Both the position numbers and the translations under genes were made by a program. 58,595 nucleotides of DNA. Source: Microbacterium bovistercoris. Lineage in GTDB: Bacteria > Actinomycetota > Actinomycetes > Actinomycetales > Microbacteriaceae. Shown piece after piece: positions 26,035 to 33,189 of this stretch (its first letter is position 1; every line of letters begins with the position of its first letter). The stretch is from the NCBI RefSeq assembly GCF_003387575.1, contig NZ_QUAB01000011.1:1-58595 (forward strand), written 5' to 3'. The notes below the pieces were generated by a model. That model saw only the letters and a program-made list of their open reading frames with translations, ran no database searches and was not told where the DNA came from.

Positions 26035-26919
26035 ATGTTCGAACTGCGCAGGCTGCGGATGCTGCACGAACTTGCGCTGCGCGGCACGATCGCCGAGGTC
26101 GCGGCATCCCTCGCCTACTCGCCCTCGACCGTGTCGCAGCAGCTGTCGCTGCTGGAGCGAGAAGCCGGCGTCGCCCTGCTCGAACCGGACGGCCGGCGGG
26201 TGCGGTTCACCCCCGCGGGACGGATGCTGGCCGAGCACGCCGCCCGGGCACTCGAGCTCGACGAGGCGGCGCGCGCCGCGCTGAACACCGACCTGCAGGC
26301 TCTCGAACCCGTGCGGATCGCCGCCATGCCGACCGCGGCCGAGACGATCGTCCCCGCCGCGCTCACGATCCTCGCCGAGCGGATGCCGCAGCTGCGGGTC
26401 GAGCTGGCCGAGCTGCCGCCGGAGGAGAGCCTGTTCGAGCTGGCCGCGCGGCGGTTCGACCTGGTGATCGCCGAGCAGTATCCGGGCCACACCCGCGAAC
26501 GCCACGTCGGCGTCGAGCACGACCTGCTCGGCGAGGACCCGATCCGCATCGCCATGCCGCCGTCCGAAGAGCCGTCGACGCTGCGCACCCTGCACGATCG
26601 CGCGTGGGTGATGGAACCCGCGGGAACCGCCGTGCGCCAGTGGGCGGTGCAGCAGTGCCGGGCCGCGGGCTTCGAACCCGATGTTCGTTTCGAGGCCGAC
26701 GACCTCACCGCGCATGTGCGCCTGGTCGAGGCCGGTCACGCCGTGGCGATGATCCCCGATCTGATCTGGGGCTCATCGCAGCCGACGACGACCCTGGCGG
26801 ATCTTCCGGGGCATCCGGTGCGCGAGGTCTTCACCGCGGTGCGCACCGCCGCGCGCGACGACGACCGCATCCGCGTCGTCCGCGACGCCCTCGCCGAGGC
26901 TTTCGCCGCCCGCGGTTGA
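26035..26919 (+). CDS. LysR-family transcriptional regulator, probable putA regulator
   Basis: 294 residues. The N-terminal helix-turn-helix (MFELRRLRMLHELALRGTIA, then EVAASLAYSPSTVSQQLSLL, about residues 1-40) is followed by a LysR substrate-binding domain starting at VRIAAMPTAAETIVPAAL (about 91). The 25-residue helix-turn-helix lead is typical. It is divergent from putA with 159 bp between the starts, the standard arrangement for a LysR regulator and its target, so sensing proline or P5C is likely but inferred. The ribosome site is GAAGG, 6-7 nt before ATG. Confidence 0.88.
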   Translation: MFELRRLRMLHELALRGTIAEVAASLAYSPSTVSQQLSLLEREAGVALLEPDGRRVRFTPAGRMLAEHAARALELDEAARAALNTDLQALEPVRIAAMPTAAETIVPAALTILAERMPQLRVELAELPPEESLFELAARRFDLVIAEQYPGHTRERHVGVEHDLLGEDPIRIAMPPSEEPSTLRTLHDRAWVMEPAGTAVRQWAVQQCRAAGFEPDVRFEADDLTAHVRLVEAGHAVAMIPDLIWGSSQPTTTLADLPGHPVREVFTAVRTAARDDDRIRVVRDALAEAFAARG

Positions 26920-26947
26920 GGCGTGACCGTGCTCCGACGCCCCTGAA

Positions 26948-27013
26948 CAGCTCCGGTCTCACTCGATGCGGGTGCCGGCGCCGCAGCACCCGCAACCGTT
27001 GAGACCGGAGCTG
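26948..27013. repeat. Family A palindrome, copy 3 (forward polarity)
   Basis: The left arm is CAGCTCCGGTCTCACTCG and the right arm is CGTTGAGACCGGAGCTG, with inner stem TGCGGGTGC/GCACCCGCA. It lies between the lysR stop and the end of a minus-strand pseudogene, so it could also stop convergent transcripts. Confidence 0.85.
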
Positions 27014-27021
27014 CGGGACGG

Positions 27022-27600
27022 TCACCTCGTGAGCGTCACCGTCACCGTCGATCCGGGCTTCGCCGTGATGCCCAGTGTCTGCTTCTTCGCGTTGTAGTGC
27101 GCCTTGCCTCCGGTGACCGACACGTCGGCAGCGGAACGTACACGGACGACGGCACCCAGATCTCGCTCCGTCCCGCGGCGGCGGTGTAGGTCGCGGAGTA
27201 CTGACCGGTCGCCGCATCGAAGTGCTCCGCGTTCGGGGTCCCCGCGATCGCCCGTGCGTACGGCCCGTACGCCGGCTCGTTGCCTGGGGCCGCCTGGCGA
27301 TCGGCACCCATCGCGCAGTAGCCACCGCCGTCGCTGGCGCAGAAGTAGAACAGCGCCCAGCCGCTCGCGAAGCGCTCCATGGCGTCGACCTGCGCGGCCA
27401 CGAGAGCCGCGTTACCCGGGGTGCGCGAGTTCGGAACGCCCCATTCTCCGACGATCACCGGCATGCGGTTCGCGGTCGGGTAGGCCGAGATCGCGGCCTC
27501 GTAGTTCACCACGAAGTCGTCCTGGTTCCAGTCGCCGCCTTGCGCTGGGACCCACGTGCGACGGGTGCGCACGTCGTTGCCAGCGAGCCTAGCGCCCGTG
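27022..27600 (-). pseudogene. Remnant of a GH5-type glycoside hydrolase (endoglycoceramidase/cellulase-like)
   Basis: The C-terminal part of a family 5 glycosidase remains: WVPAQGGDWNQDDFVVNYEA, then PVIVGEWGVPNSRTPG with the nucleophile Glu, then ALFYFCASDGGGYC. The reading frame breaks at about 27,120-27,150; the last 34 or so residues (ADVSVTGGKAHYNAKKQTL onward, to a TGA at 27022-27024) continue in another frame. The 5' two-thirds is missing: similarity stops near 27,590, next to the methyltransferase stop at 27605. It is therefore both truncated and frameshifted. The exact subfamily is uncertain. Confidence 0.75.
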
Positions 27601-27604
27601 GGAC

Positions 27605-28642
27605 TCAGTTGCGAGAGCCTGGGTTCTGGGTTCCAGTGCGCACTACCGCATGCGGCATCCGCTCCCGCATCACACGGATCGCCTCCGGGTTCGAGTCCAC
27701 AAGAACGGCCGAGCGGCCGAGGGCGGATGCCACGGCGCCGGTCGTCCCGGATCCGGCGAACAGGTCGAGTACGCGATCGCCCGGCCGCGACGACGCCTGC
27801 ACGATGCGGCGCAGCACGCCCTCCGGCTTCTGGGTCGGGTAACCGGTCTTCTCCCGCCCGGTGGTCGGCACGATCGTGTGCCACCAGACGTCGGTGGGCA
27901 GCTTGCCGCGCGCCGCCTTCTCCGGCGTGACCAGCCCCGGCGCCATGTAGGGCTCACGGTCCACGGCATCCGAGTCGAAGAAGTGCCCGCCGGGCGTCTT
28001 CGCGTAGACGAGGATCGTGTCGTGCTTGGTGGGCCAGCGCCGCCGCGACTTCGCGCCGTAGTCGTAGGCCCAGATCAGCTCGTTCAGGAACGCGTCGCGC
28101 CCGAACACCGCGTCCAGCATGACCTTCGCGTAGTGCGCCTCACGGTAGTCCAGGTGCAGGTAGAGCGTGCCGTCGTCGGCGAGCAGCCGCCACGCCTCCT
28201 GCAGCCGCGGCATCAGGAAGTCGCCGTAGTCGTCGAAGCGGTCGTCGTAGGCGTGCAGCATGCTGCGCACCTTCTCGTAGCGGTGGCCGTGGAATCCGCG
28301 GCTGACCTCGGCGCGGGGAGCGGATGCGGCATCCGCCTCATCGTCGTCCTCGGCGCGCGTCGCGACGACGCGCTCGCGCGTCTGCGCGCGACCGGTGTTG
28401 AACGGAGGGTCGAGGTAGATCAGCGTGAACGAGCCGGATGCCAGGGACTCGGCGACCCCGAGGTTGTCACCCTCGATGATCTCGACGGGGCCCGGTTCGG
28501 CTGTGACTGTCTGGGTCGCGGAGCCCGACCGGGTCGCGGAGCCCGCCCGGGTCGCGGAACCCGCCTGGGTCGCTGAGCCTGTCGAAGCGTCGTCGCTCGA
28601 CCCTTCGACAGGCTCAGGGACCCGAACCGGAGTCGTGCTCAC
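27605..28642 (-). CDS. Site-specific DNA methyltransferase (N6-adenine/N4-cytosine type)
   Basis: 345 residues. Motif IV DPPFNTG (in FTLIYLDPPFNTGRAQ) comes before motif I DLFAGSGTTGAVA, the beta-class order. LYLHLDYREAHYAKVMLD, KHDTILVYAK and YPTQKPEGVLRRIV are typical. GTG 28642 is chosen because it overlaps the lipoate-ligase stop by 4 nt (GTGA). No restriction endonuclease is adjacent, so it is an orphan enzyme here. The first 45 or so residues are not family sequence: they come from a PEPVEG-type palindrome and four 18-nt tandem repeats that read in frame as GSAT(Q/R)x. It is last in a four-gene operon. Confidence 0.88.
   Translation of the reverse strand: MSTTPVRVPEPVEGSSDDASTGSATQAGSATRAGSATRSGSATQTVTAEPGPVEIIEGDNLGVAESLASGSFTLIYLDPPFNTGRAQTRERVVATRAEDDDEADAASAPRAEVSRGFHGHRYEKVRSMLHAYDDRFDDYGDFLMPRLQEAWRLLADDGTLYLHLDYREAHYAKVMLDAVFGRDAFLNELIWAYDYGAKSRRRWPTKHDTILVYAKTPGGHFFDSDAVDREPYMAPGLVTPEKAARGKLPTDVWWHTIVPTTGREKTGYPTQKPEGVLRRIVQASSRPGDRVLDLFAGSGTTGAVASALGRSAVLVDSNPEAIRVMRERMPHAVVRTGTQNPGSRN
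28513..28623. repeat. Repeat E: 18-nt tandem repeats joined to a PEPVEG-type palindrome, inside a gene
   Basis: Four 18-nt units (28513, 28531, 28549, 28567) start with GGGTCGC. The fourth unit is also the left arm of a palindrome (28567-28623) whose right arm is CCCTTCGACAGGCTCAGGG. On the minus strand it is read through as VPEPVEGSSDDASTGSAT and then GSATQA/GSATRA/GSATRS repeats. The tandem units look like slippage copies of one palindrome arm. Confidence 0.85.
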
Positions 28643-29688
28643 GGCACCCGGTGCAGCCACGCATCTGTGGCGAACTTCGACTCGACGAGCGCCTCGGCGT
28701 CGGCGTACTCGTCGGCGGTGATGCTGCCGTCCTCGGCGCCGGTCAGTGAGCGGAAGGTGTCCTTGAAGCGCTCGATGATCTCGGCACGGGGCAGACCGGT
28801 CTGGCTGCGCAGCGGGTCGACGCGCTTGGCCGCCGAAGTGGTGCCCTTGTCGCTGAGCTTCTCGCGGCCGATGCGGAGCACCTCGGTCATCATCTGACCG
28901 TCGATGTCGTACGAGAGCGTGGCGTGGTGCAGCACTCCGCCGTTGGCGAGGCGCTTCTGCGCCGCGCCGCCGATCTTGCCGGTCGGCGAGGCGATGTCGT
29001 TCAGCGGCTGGTAGGTCGCGTCGATGCCGAGCGAGCGAAGCGCCTGCAGCACCCAGTCGTCGAGGAAGGCGTACGAGTCGGCGAAGGTCATGCCCTGCAC
29101 GAGGGATGCCGGTACGTACAGCGAGTAGGTGATGATCTGCCCGGAGCCCATCAGCATCGCCCCGCCGCCGGAGATCCGGCGCACGACGTCGAACCCGTGC
29201 CTGGCGGCCCCCTCAGGGTCGACCTCGTTGCGGTAGGACTGGAACGACCCGATCACGACGGCCGACTCGTCCCATTCCCAGATGCGCAGCGTGGGCTTGC
29301 GGCGCCCCTCGCCGACGCGGCCGGTGAGCACCTCGTCGAGTGCGAGGTTCATGCGCGGCGACACGGCCTTCTCGTGCACGATCTCCCAGTCGAAGTCGCG
29401 CCAGCCCGGTGCGGTGACCAGGGCGCGGCGCACCGCTGTGCCGACCGCCTCGGGCGAGAACCCCAGCAGCTGAGCGCCGTCGGGCAGGGCACCGCGGACC
29501 GCGGCGGCGATCGTGGAGGCATCCGCCTCGACCGGCATCCCCTCGACGGCGGCATTGATGTCGTCGAGAGCGGTGTCGGGCTCGAGGAAGAAGTCGCCGG
29601 CGAGGCGGAAGTCGCGGATCACGTCATCGCGCACCTCGAGGTCGACGACGACCAGCTTGCCCCCGGGGACCTTGTACTCACCGTGCAT
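28639..29688 (-). CDS. Lipoate-protein ligase with N-terminal accessory domain
   Basis: 349 residues. The first 90 or so residues (MHGEYKVPGGKLVVVDLEVR; DFFLEPDTALDDINAAVEGM) match the small accessory domain that is C-terminal in E. coli LplA. The catalytic ligase domain follows (MNLALDEVL; VVRRISGGGAMLMGSGQIIT; SPTGKIGGAAQKRLANGGVL with the lysine for lipoyl-AMP). It should attach lipoate to 2-oxoacid dehydrogenase or glycine cleavage proteins. It lies 9 nt after the alpha/beta hydrolase gene and overlaps the methyltransferase start by 4 nt. The order of domains is reversed relative to E. coli. Confidence 0.88.
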   Translation of the reverse strand: MHGEYKVPGGKLVVVDLEVRDDVIRDFRLAGDFFLEPDTALDDINAAVEGMPVEADASTIAAAVRGALPDGAQLLGFSPEAVGTAVRRALVTAPGWRDFDWEIVHEKAVSPRMNLALDEVLTGRVGEGRRKPTLRIWEWDESAVVIGSFQSYRNEVDPEGAARHGFDVVRRISGGGAMLMGSGQIITYSLYVPASLVQGMTFADSYAFLDDWVLQALRSLGIDATYQPLNDIASPTGKIGGAAQKRLANGGVLHHATLSYDIDGQMMTEVLRIGREKLSDKGTTSAAKRVDPLRSQTGLPRAEIIERFKDTFRSLTGAEDGSITADEYADAEALVESKFATDAWLHRVP

Positions 29689-29697
29689 GGATCCAGC

Positions 29698-30564
29698 CTA
29701 CTGAGCGCGCGGGAAGTGCTTCTCGAGCCAGGCGAGCACATCGGCGCGGACCTGCTCCTGGTCGAGGTCGTTGAAGATCTCGTGCCGCCCGTCGGGGTAC
29801 ACCAGCGTCGTGACATCCGTGAGGCCGGAGCGCTTGCGGTAGCCGCCCGCCAGCTTGTGCACGCTGTGCGGTCCGCCGACCGGGTCGTCGCGACCGACCA
29901 TCAGCAGTACCGGCACGTCGTGCCCCAGGTCCTTGCCCGGCCTGCTGTACAGCCGCGCTGCGTTGACGAACCCGAACAGTTTCAGCAGCGGCACCTCGGT
30001 CGTCAGCGGATCGTCGTGGAAGTCCTGCCACACCTCGGGATCGCGCGAGAGCCACTCCAGACCGTCCGCATCGGGCCCGTTCCACTTCGCGTTCAGAGGC
30101 AGCGCGTTCAGGTCGAGCGGCGTGAGGTGCGCGGAGCCGCTGAGGATCACGGCGTCATAGGCCTCGGGATGCGCGTTCAGAAGCTTCTGCGACAGGAAGG
30201 ACCCCCAGGAGTGCCCGAGCAGCACGAGGGGAAGGTCCGGATGCTCCGCCTTGATGATCCCGGTCAGCTGCCAGAGCGCGTCGACCGCGGCCCGCATCCC
30301 GCCCTTGCCGAGGTGGCCCAGCTTCGCGGATCCGTTCCACTGGCGGATGCCGGTGCGCCCGTGCCCGCGGTGGTCGTCGGCGTAGACGTGGAACCCGGCG
30401 CCGGTGAGCGCCTCGATCAGAGTGCCGTAGCGCCCGGCATGCTCGCCGACCCCGTGCAGCAGCTGCACGACGCCGCGTGCGGCGCCCTGCGCCTGATACA
30501 CGTCGTAGACGATCGCGATGCCGTCGCCGTCGATGAACTCCGTCGTCCTCGCCTCTGCAACCAT
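29698..30564 (-). CDS. Alpha/beta hydrolase (monoacylglycerol-lipase / S33-like)
   Basis: 288 residues. VVQLLHGVGEHAGRYGTLIE carries the oxyanion HG, ADDHRGHGRTG and the nucleophile elbow LVLLGHSWGSFLSQKLL (Ser about 122) are typical of the lysophospholipase/monoacylglycerol-lipase group, with Asp in VGRDDPVGG and the late His in YPDGRHEIFNDL completing the triad. No signal peptide. It lies in the operon 21 nt after cutC and 9 nt before the lipoate ligase. The substrate is probably a monoacylglycerol or other small ester. Confidence 0.87.
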   Translation of the reverse strand: MVAEARTTEFIDGDGIAIVYDVYQAQGAARGVVQLLHGVGEHAGRYGTLIEALTGAGFHVYADDHRGHGRTGIRQWNGSAKLGHLGKGGMRAAVDALWQLTGIIKAEHPDLPLVLLGHSWGSFLSQKLLNAHPEAYDAVILSGSAHLTPLDLNALPLNAKWNGPDADGLEWLSRDPEVWQDFHDDPLTTEVPLLKLFGFVNAARLYSRPGKDLGHDVPVLLMVGRDDPVGGPHSVHKLAGGYRKRSGLTDVTTLVYPDGRHEIFNDLDQEQVRADVLAWLEKHFPRAQ

Positions 30565-30585
30565 GCGCTCGAGTCTACGGAGGCG

Positions 30586-31317
30586 TCAGAGGCCGAGCGC
30601 GCGGACGATCGCGAGAGCGGCCTGCGGGTCGGTCACCTCGTGGCCGCCGTCGTCGGACGACCCCAGCTTCACGTCGTCGTTCGCGAACACCGTCCTCTTC
30701 GCCGAGAAGTGCACGGCGTCGACGCCGACCCTGGCGATCTCGACGACGTTCGAGGCGTCGATCCCCCCGCCGGCCATGATCTCGATGCCGCCGGCCGCCT
30801 CGGCGACCAGGTCGCCGAGCAGGTCGACGCCGTCGATCGCCGCCGATCGGCCGCCGGAGGTGAGCACGCGCCGCAGCCCCAGCTCCCGCGCGACGCGAAG
30901 GCTCTCGAGCGGATCGGGGGTCACGTCGATCACGCGATGCAGGGTGACGGATGCCCCGCCTGCAGCATCCACCAGCCGTGCGAGCGCGTCGCGGTCGAGA
31001 GCGCCGTCAGCGCCCTGGCATCCGATCACGGCGCCCGCGGCGCCGGCCGCGATCGCGTGCCGGACGTCGTGCGCCATCAGGGCGACCTCGTCGTGGTCGT
31101 AGCGGAAGCCGCCGGCGCGGGGGCGCACCAGCACATGCACCTCGACCTCTCCCCCGGCGGCCTCGACCGCCCGGTCGAGCGTCGCGGGCGACGGGGTGAG
31201 CCCGCCCAGCGCGAGCGCCTGGGTGAGTTCGACGCGCGCCGCGCCGATCTCCCGGGCGATGCGCACTCCGGCGGTGTCCTGGACGGCGAGTTCGAGCGCG
31301 ATGGTCACGGGTTCCAT
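30586..31317 (-). CDS. cutC: CutC-family TIM-barrel protein
   Basis: 243 residues of the CutC family, linked to copper homeostasis in some bacteria though its biochemical activity is unsettled. Conserved segments are the start ALELAVQDTAGVRIAREIGA, ARVELTQALALGGLTPSPAT, VHVLVRPRAGGFRYDHDEVA, VTLHRVIDVTPDPLESL, LRRVLTSGGRSAAIDG and IMAGGGIDASNV. It is first of the minus-strand operon cutC, hydrolase, lipoate ligase, methyltransferase, and divergent from the second ABC importer locus. No copper-responsive site is visible. Confidence 0.88.
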   Translation of the reverse strand: MEPVTIALELAVQDTAGVRIAREIGAARVELTQALALGGLTPSPATLDRAVEAAGGEVEVHVLVRPRAGGFRYDHDEVALMAHDVRHAIAAGAAGAVIGCQGADGALDRDALARLVDAAGGASVTLHRVIDVTPDPLESLRVARELGLRRVLTSGGRSAAIDGVDLLGDLVAEAAGGIEIMAGGGIDASNVVEIARVGVDAVHFSAKRTVFANDDVKLGSSDDGGHEVTDPQAALAIVRALGL

Positions 31318-31367
31318 TCTGGCCCGTCGCGCCCCGAAGCGCGGAGCGCGACCGCCGCAGATATGGA

Positions 31368-31381
31368 TGGGAGCGCTCTCG
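31368..31381. promoter_or_regulatory. CebR-like operator
   Basis: TGGGAGCGCTCTCG differs at two positions from the CebR box TGGGAGCGCTCCCA known for cellobiose/glucoside regulators in actinobacteria. It lies about 150 bp upstream of the LplB-type permease and just before the cutC promoter region. Confidence 0.5.
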
Positions 31382-31446
31382 GATAACGTTGGAGATCCCG
31401 TGCGAAACCAATGGTTGTTGCCGCCCCGGTCCCGTGCTACTCTCGG

Positions 31447-31458
31447 GAAACCGGTTAC
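31447..31458. promoter_or_regulatory. LacI-type operator GAAACCGGTTAC upstream of the LplB operon
   Basis: This 12-mer is a near-palindrome, and GAAACCGGTT recurs upstream of the GH43 gene at 39976-39987. A related site (GAAACCAATGGTT, about 31414-31426) lies just before it. A LacI regulator gene is in the neighbouring operon, so shared control is likely. Confidence 0.65.
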
Positions 31459-31528
31459 TGAAGAAGCGTTTTCTCAGCACCGCACCCCGCACCCCGACTC
31501 GAAGATGAGCGCAGGAAGAGGCCCCTCG

Positions 31529-32512
31529 ATGGCGATCGATCTCGCACCGACCAGCGTTCGCGCCGACGCGGAGCTGCCGCCCGCCGACCTGCCCCCGCAG
31601 CACCGCCGCCGCACCTGGTGGCAGCACATCTGGCGCCACAAGGCGCTCTACCTGATGGCGCTGCCCGGCATCGCGTACTTCATCATCTTCAAGTACGTGC
31701 CGATGGCCGGTCTGGTGATCGCGTTCCAGGACTACTCGCCGTTCCGCGGGATCACCGGCAGCCCGTGGGTCGGCTTCGACCACTTCGTACGGTTCTTCAC
31801 CGAGGACACGTTCGGGATGCTGCTGACCAACACGGTCGTCATCTCGCTGCTGCTGCTGATCTTCTCGTTCCCGGTGCCGATCATCCTGGCGCTGATGCTG
31901 AACGAGCTGCGCCTCAAGTTCTTCCAGCGCAGCATCCAGACCGTCATCTATCTGCCGCACTTCATGTCGTGGGTGATCGTCGTGTCGCTGTTCTACGTGC
32001 TGCTGACCACAGACGGCGGCAGCGTCAACCAGCTGCTGCAGTCCTGGGGGCTGCCCGCGATCCCGTTCCTCACCGACCCGAACTGGCTGCGTCCGCTGTA
32101 CACGATGCAGGAGATCTGGAAGACGGCCGGCTGGGGCACGATCATCTACCTCGCCGCGATGACCGGCGTCGACCTGCAGCTCTACGAGGCCGCCGAGATC
32201 GACGGCGCCGGACGCTGGTCGCAGACCTGGCACATCACGCTGCCGGCGATCCGCCCCGTCATCATCGTCATGTTCATCCTCGCGATCGGCGACTTCCTCG
32301 AACTGGGCTTCGAGCACATGTTCCTGATGCTGAACTCGCTCAACCGCGAGGTCGGCGAGATCTTCGACACCTACGTCTACACCGCCGGCATCCAGAACGG
32401 GCAACTCAGCTACGCCACCGCCGTCGGCCTGTTCAAGGGACTCGTCGGACTGGTGCTCGTGGTCGGCGCGAACCGGATGGCGAAGAAGTTCGGCGAGGAG
32501 GGCGTGTTCTGA
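31529..32512 (+). CDS. LplB-type ABC transporter permease
   Basis: 327 residues. A basic N-terminus (RRRTWWQHIWRHKALYLMAL) leads into about six membrane segments, with the EAA-loop region LYEAAEIDGAGRWSQTWHIT for ATPase contact. The YVPMAGLVIAFQDYSPFRGI segment is diagnostic of LplB/YtcP-type importers used for pectin- or hemicellulose-derived oligosaccharides. ATG 31529 has AGAGG 8 nt upstream; ATG 31505 is possible. It is the first gene of permease-YesL-lipoprotein-permease. No ATPase is encoded in the locus. Confidence 0.9.
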   Translation: MAIDLAPTSVRADAELPPADLPPQHRRRTWWQHIWRHKALYLMALPGIAYFIIFKYVPMAGLVIAFQDYSPFRGITGSPWVGFDHFVRFFTEDTFGMLLTNTVVISLLLLIFSFPVPIILALMLNELRLKFFQRSIQTVIYLPHFMSWVIVVSLFYVLLTTDGGSVNQLLQSWGLPAIPFLTDPNWLRPLYTMQEIWKTAGWGTIIYLAAMTGVDLQLYEAAEIDGAGRWSQTWHITLPAIRPVIIVMFILAIGDFLELGFEHMFLMLNSLNREVGEIFDTYVYTAGIQNGQLSYATAVGLFKGLVGLVLVVGANRMAKKFGEEGVF

Positions 32513-33189
32513 TGTTCTCCTTCGAAGCCTTCGTCAAGCTCAACCTCTTCCTGCGGGGCGCCTACAAGCTGGCGTACCTGAACCTGCTGTGGATCGCGGC
32601 CACCCTGGCCGGGCTGGTGCTGTTCGGCATCGGCCCCGCCTCCTACGCCGTCGCCGCGTATGTCGACCGCTGGTTCCGGTTCGGTGAGACGCCGCCGGTG
32701 ACCCGGGCGTTCCTCGGCCACTTCCGCGCGCAGTACTGGCGGGCCGCTGCGATGGGCTGGATCCTCACCGCGGCGGCGCTGATCGTGAGCACCAACATCC
32801 TCGGCGCCGGCACCTGGATGCTGCGATTCGCGAACATCGTCGCGCTGGTGGTGATCTGCATCATCGCCGCCTACGTGTTCCCGGTGATGGCCGCCACCGA
32901 CATCCGCGGCCCGCTCCGCCAGATCGCGGCGGCGCTGATGCTCGGCATCGGCTCGCTGCAGTGGACCATCATCGCCGGAGCCGCCGTCGCCGGCACCGTG
33001 TGGCTGCTGGCCACCTGCGCCCTTCCCGCGCTGGTGCTGTTCGGGATCGGCATCCCGGCCGCTGCGATCGGATTCGTCACCCGCGTCGTGTTCGGCGCGC
33101 TCACCGAGGACGACCCCCAGACCTCACCCCCCAGGGCTCGCGAAAGCGCGCATGCCCGTGTCCACCTTGCGAGAGGAACATCAGAATGA
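32512..33189 (+). CDS. YesL family (DUF624) membrane protein
   Basis: 225 residues with about five membrane segments. The start MFSFEAFVKLNLFLRGAYKL and GIGPASYAVAAYVDRWFRFG are typical of DUF624. These proteins accompany LplB/LplC importers for plant cell-wall saccharides; their function is not settled, and a scaffold or assembly role is possible. The ATG shares one base with the permease stop (TGATG), and the 3' end overlaps the lipoprotein start by 4 nt, so all are translated together. The last 35 or so residues are charged and poorly conserved. Confidence 0.85.
   Translation: MFSFEAFVKLNLFLRGAYKLAYLNLLWIAATLAGLVLFGIGPASYAVAAYVDRWFRFGETPPVTRAFLGHFRAQYWRAAAMGWILTAAALIVSTNILGAGTWMLRFANIVALVVICIIAAYVFPVMAATDIRGPLRQIAAALMLGIGSLQWTIIAGAAVAGTVWLLATCALPALVLFGIGIPAAAIGFVTRVVFGALTEDDPQTSPPRARESAHARVHLARGTSE

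Noticed and set aside
22435..26739. putA extended upstream through the lysR gene
   Set aside because: The extension is antisense to an intact LysR gene and a palindrome. The family start is at 25875.
27042..27884. A single 280-residue minus-strand protein
   Set aside because: Its first 95 or so residues are the methyltransferase gene read out of frame, and only the middle is GH5-like. It is better explained as a pseudogene fragment.
28513..28584. CRISPR array
   Set aside because: Four contiguous 18-nt units without spacers lie inside a coding sequence and no cas genes are near. It is a tandem repeat.
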